Part shown: positions 35,283 through 36,614 of the stretch, piece after piece
Layout: each line of letters begins with the position of its first letter
How positions within the stretch are numbered: the stretch's first letter is position 1
Assembly (NCBI GenBank): GCA_013290125.1
Contig: JABCYQ010000028.1
Span: 1-36,614, forward strand
Reading direction: 5' to 3'
From: Vulcanimicrobiota bacterium
Lineage (GTDB): Bacteria; Vulcanimicrobiota; Vulcanimicrobiia; Eremiobacterales; Eremiobacteraceae
Length of the DNA stretch: 36,614 nt
Notes under the pieces: model-generated
Seen by the model: the letters and a program-made list of their open reading frames with translations, nothing else
What the model was told of the DNA's origin: nothing
Database searches by the model: none
Program-made: the position numbers and the translations under genes

Positions 35283-36418
35283 ACGACACTCGTTCGTAAG
35301 CCCGCGCGCACGCCCCTGGGAACCGCTTCGATGATCGACTCCGGCGCGGACGTCGGAATGATCCGCCGGATCGAGAAGCCTTCACTTTCCAGAAGTTCGC
35401 GAAATTCCAGCTCCGTGCGCTCGCGTCCGCTGAGAACCAGCAGCATCTGGATATCGGCGAGTTTGCCTTGCGCAAAGCGGTTGTCAGCTCGGCCGAGTAC
35501 GACGTCCACCACGAGAAGGCGCGCATCGGCGCGCATCGTGCGATGGCAAACGCGAAGTATCTCGCGGCAGCGCGCATCATCCCAGTCGTGCAAGATGTGA
35601 CTGAGCACGTAGGCGTCGGCGCCCGACGGGACTCGATCGAAGAAACTTCCGGCTTCGATACTGCTGCGGTCGGCGACGCCCGCGCGGGCCAGCGCCTCGG
35701 CGGCGGCTGCTCCCACATGCGGCAGGTCGAAGAGGATGCCGCGCAGTTGAGGGTGCTCCGCCAACAGGTGCGACAAGAATATCCCGTTGCCCCCGCCGAT
35801 ATCTGCCAGCACGCCGATTCCGCGGAAGTCGTATGCGCCTGAAACCGCGGCGACGTGGAGCGAGGCCACCGAGGTCATCGCTTCGTCGAATATCTTGGCC
35901 ACATCCGGTCGGCCGGCGGCGTAGTCGAAAAACGGCGCGCCGAAGATTCGATCGAACGCCGGTTTTCCGGTCCGCAGCGTGTATTCGATCTGCGCGTACG
36001 GTTCGGTCTGCCAAGGTTGGCCGTTGTAGACGAGCATCGCCCGCGCGCTGTCTGGGACGTCCGACCGAAGGCGCCGACCAACCGGGGTCAGCGAAAATTT
36101 GCCGTCCCTGCCTTCGCGAAAAACGCCATAGGCGCACAACAATCGCAGCACGCGATAAAGCGACGGCGCGTGAAGGCCAAGTTCTTCCGCGAGTTGCTCC
36201 GCCGACTTCGGCGCCTGTGCGAGACGATCGGCCACGTCGAGGCGGGCTACAACGTTGAGGCACTGCGCGGTCCAAAGCGCCGTGCTCAGCTCGAATAAGT
36301 AGAGCTGCGGTGGGATGATGGCTCGGCGCACCGAGCTGAGCCAACGATGCATCCCATTGACGATCCGCGCGAGCCATGCCGGCGGCGACTTCAACCTTTG
36401 GCGGACTTCGACGGACAT
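35279..36418 (-). CDS. SAM-dependent O-methyltransferase (plant/hydroxyneurosporene type)
   Basis: A 379-residue protein. The N-terminal dimerisation winged helix has LDVADRLAQAPKSAEQLAEELG and YRVLRLLCAYGVF. The Rossmann methyltransferase domain follows, with VLADIGGGNGIFLSHLLAEHP (SAM loop) and YVLSHILHDWDDARCREILR, where His and Asp are the usual catalytic base region. Such enzymes methylate hydroxyls of small aromatic, polyketide or carotenoid compounds; the substrate is unknown. The ATG at 36418 starts MSVEVRQRLK without a clear ribosome site; ATG 36352 is an alternative. It is translationally coupled to thrS. Confidence 0.85.
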   Translation of the reverse strand: MSVEVRQRLKSPPAWLARIVNGMHRWLSSVRRAIIPPQLYLFELSTALWTAQCLNVVARLDVADRLAQAPKSAEQLAEELGLHAPSLYRVLRLLCAYGVFREGRDGKFSLTPVGRRLRSDVPDSARAMLVYNGQPWQTEPYAQIEYTLRTGKPAFDRIFGAPFFDYAAGRPDVAKIFDEAMTSVASLHVAAVSGAYDFRGIGVLADIGGGNGIFLSHLLAEHPQLRGILFDLPHVGAAAAEALARAGVADRSSIEAGSFFDRVPSGADAYVLSHILHDWDDARCREILRVCHRTMRADARLLVVDVVLGRADNRFAQGKLADIQMLLVLSGRERTELEFRELLESEGFSIRRIIPTSAPESIIEAVPRGVRAGLRTSVV

Positions 36419-36554
36419 GCGCAATGCGGTTCGGTCGGTACGAGTCGCGTTCCCGCGATGAGTCGGAGCGCCGCCGCGCCGACGCGGCAAGGAAAGGCGA
36501 ACAAGGTGATTCCGCCGTAAAGCCGCGTGGGTTCACCAGAGAAGGGCGACAGAA

Positions 36555-36614
36555 ATGTTTCTATCAAACCCGTTTGCAGACGATGCCGTCGAAACGCTCT
36601 TGCGGCGGGCGATA
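36555..36614 (+). CDS. start of an unidentified gene running off the right edge
   Basis: An ATG at 36555 with GAAGGG about nine bases upstream opens a frame that stays open to the window end (20 codons, MFLSNPFADDAVETLLRRAI). It is divergent from the methyltransferase gene. Too short to identify. Confidence 0.4.
   Translation, partial: MFLSNPFADDAVETLLRRAI

Overview
This is a gene-dense, high-GC bacterial chromosome segment with no intergenic gap longer than about 200 bases. No tRNA, rRNA, CRISPR array, transposase or phage gene was seen. The gene content is bacterial (small PurL with separate PurQ, Fe-S PurF, PurM/PurN, ThrRS, TsaD, pyruvate kinase). The purine genes, however, include an archaeal-type PurP pair and a duplicated PurS-like protein, and exported 'WNGSSW' propeller proteins and TPR lipoproteins are present. 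I cannot place it by a marker gene. The mix is compatible with a deep, mostly uncultured high-GC phylum such as Candidatus Eremiobacterota, but that is a weak inference.

Layout. (1) 1-10875, + strand: a purine run with passengers: purL (3' end), purQ, a secreted seven-repeat propeller protein, a tandem PurS-like protein, two PurP-family ATP-grasp enzymes, a class III aminotransferase, guaA, a membrane diguanylate cyclase, purD and a small exported protein. guaA, cyclase, purD and the small protein overlap by 4 bases at each junction. (2) 10876-12480: purF, with its own promoter that contains a long inverted repeat, an almost leaderless start and a downstream terminator hairpin. (3) 12540-21404: an eight-gene operon for CoA-dependent aerobic breakdown of 2-aminobenzoate (anthranilate): bifunctional 2-aminobenzoyl-CoA monooxygenase/reductase, SDR, MarR regulator, crotonase, acyl-CoA dehydrogenase, 2-aminobenzoate-CoA ligase, RidA-family protein and glutaryl-CoA dehydrogenase. 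All junctions overlap except one, which is 1 base apart. (4) 21440-24657, - strand: a TPR lipoprotein and a leucyl aminopeptidase, separated by a cluster of palindromic repeats. (5) 24825-28387, + strand: lemA, two TPM-domain genes, then purM and purN. (6) 28378-36614: a lipoprotein (-), pyruvate kinase (+), SDR and tsaD (-), a small membrane protein (+), and the - strand trio O-methyltransferase, thrS, TRIC/UPF0126 membrane protein. The start of a + strand gene lies at the right edge.

How the genes work together. PurF, PurD, PurN, PurL/PurQ/PurS-like and PurM cover PRPP to AIR. PurP would add formate to AICAR, the step done by PurH in most bacteria, and GuaA makes GMP. purE/K, purC, purB, an IMP cyclohydrolase and purA must lie elsewhere. 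The anthranilate operon forms 2-aminobenzoyl-CoA, dearomatises it to an enamine-bearing ring, and then opens and beta-oxidises it, with glutaryl-CoA dehydrogenase giving a crotonyl-CoA exit. No thiolase is present here. The near-identical palindromes downstream of purF and pepA look like a dispersed repeat family that doubles as terminators.
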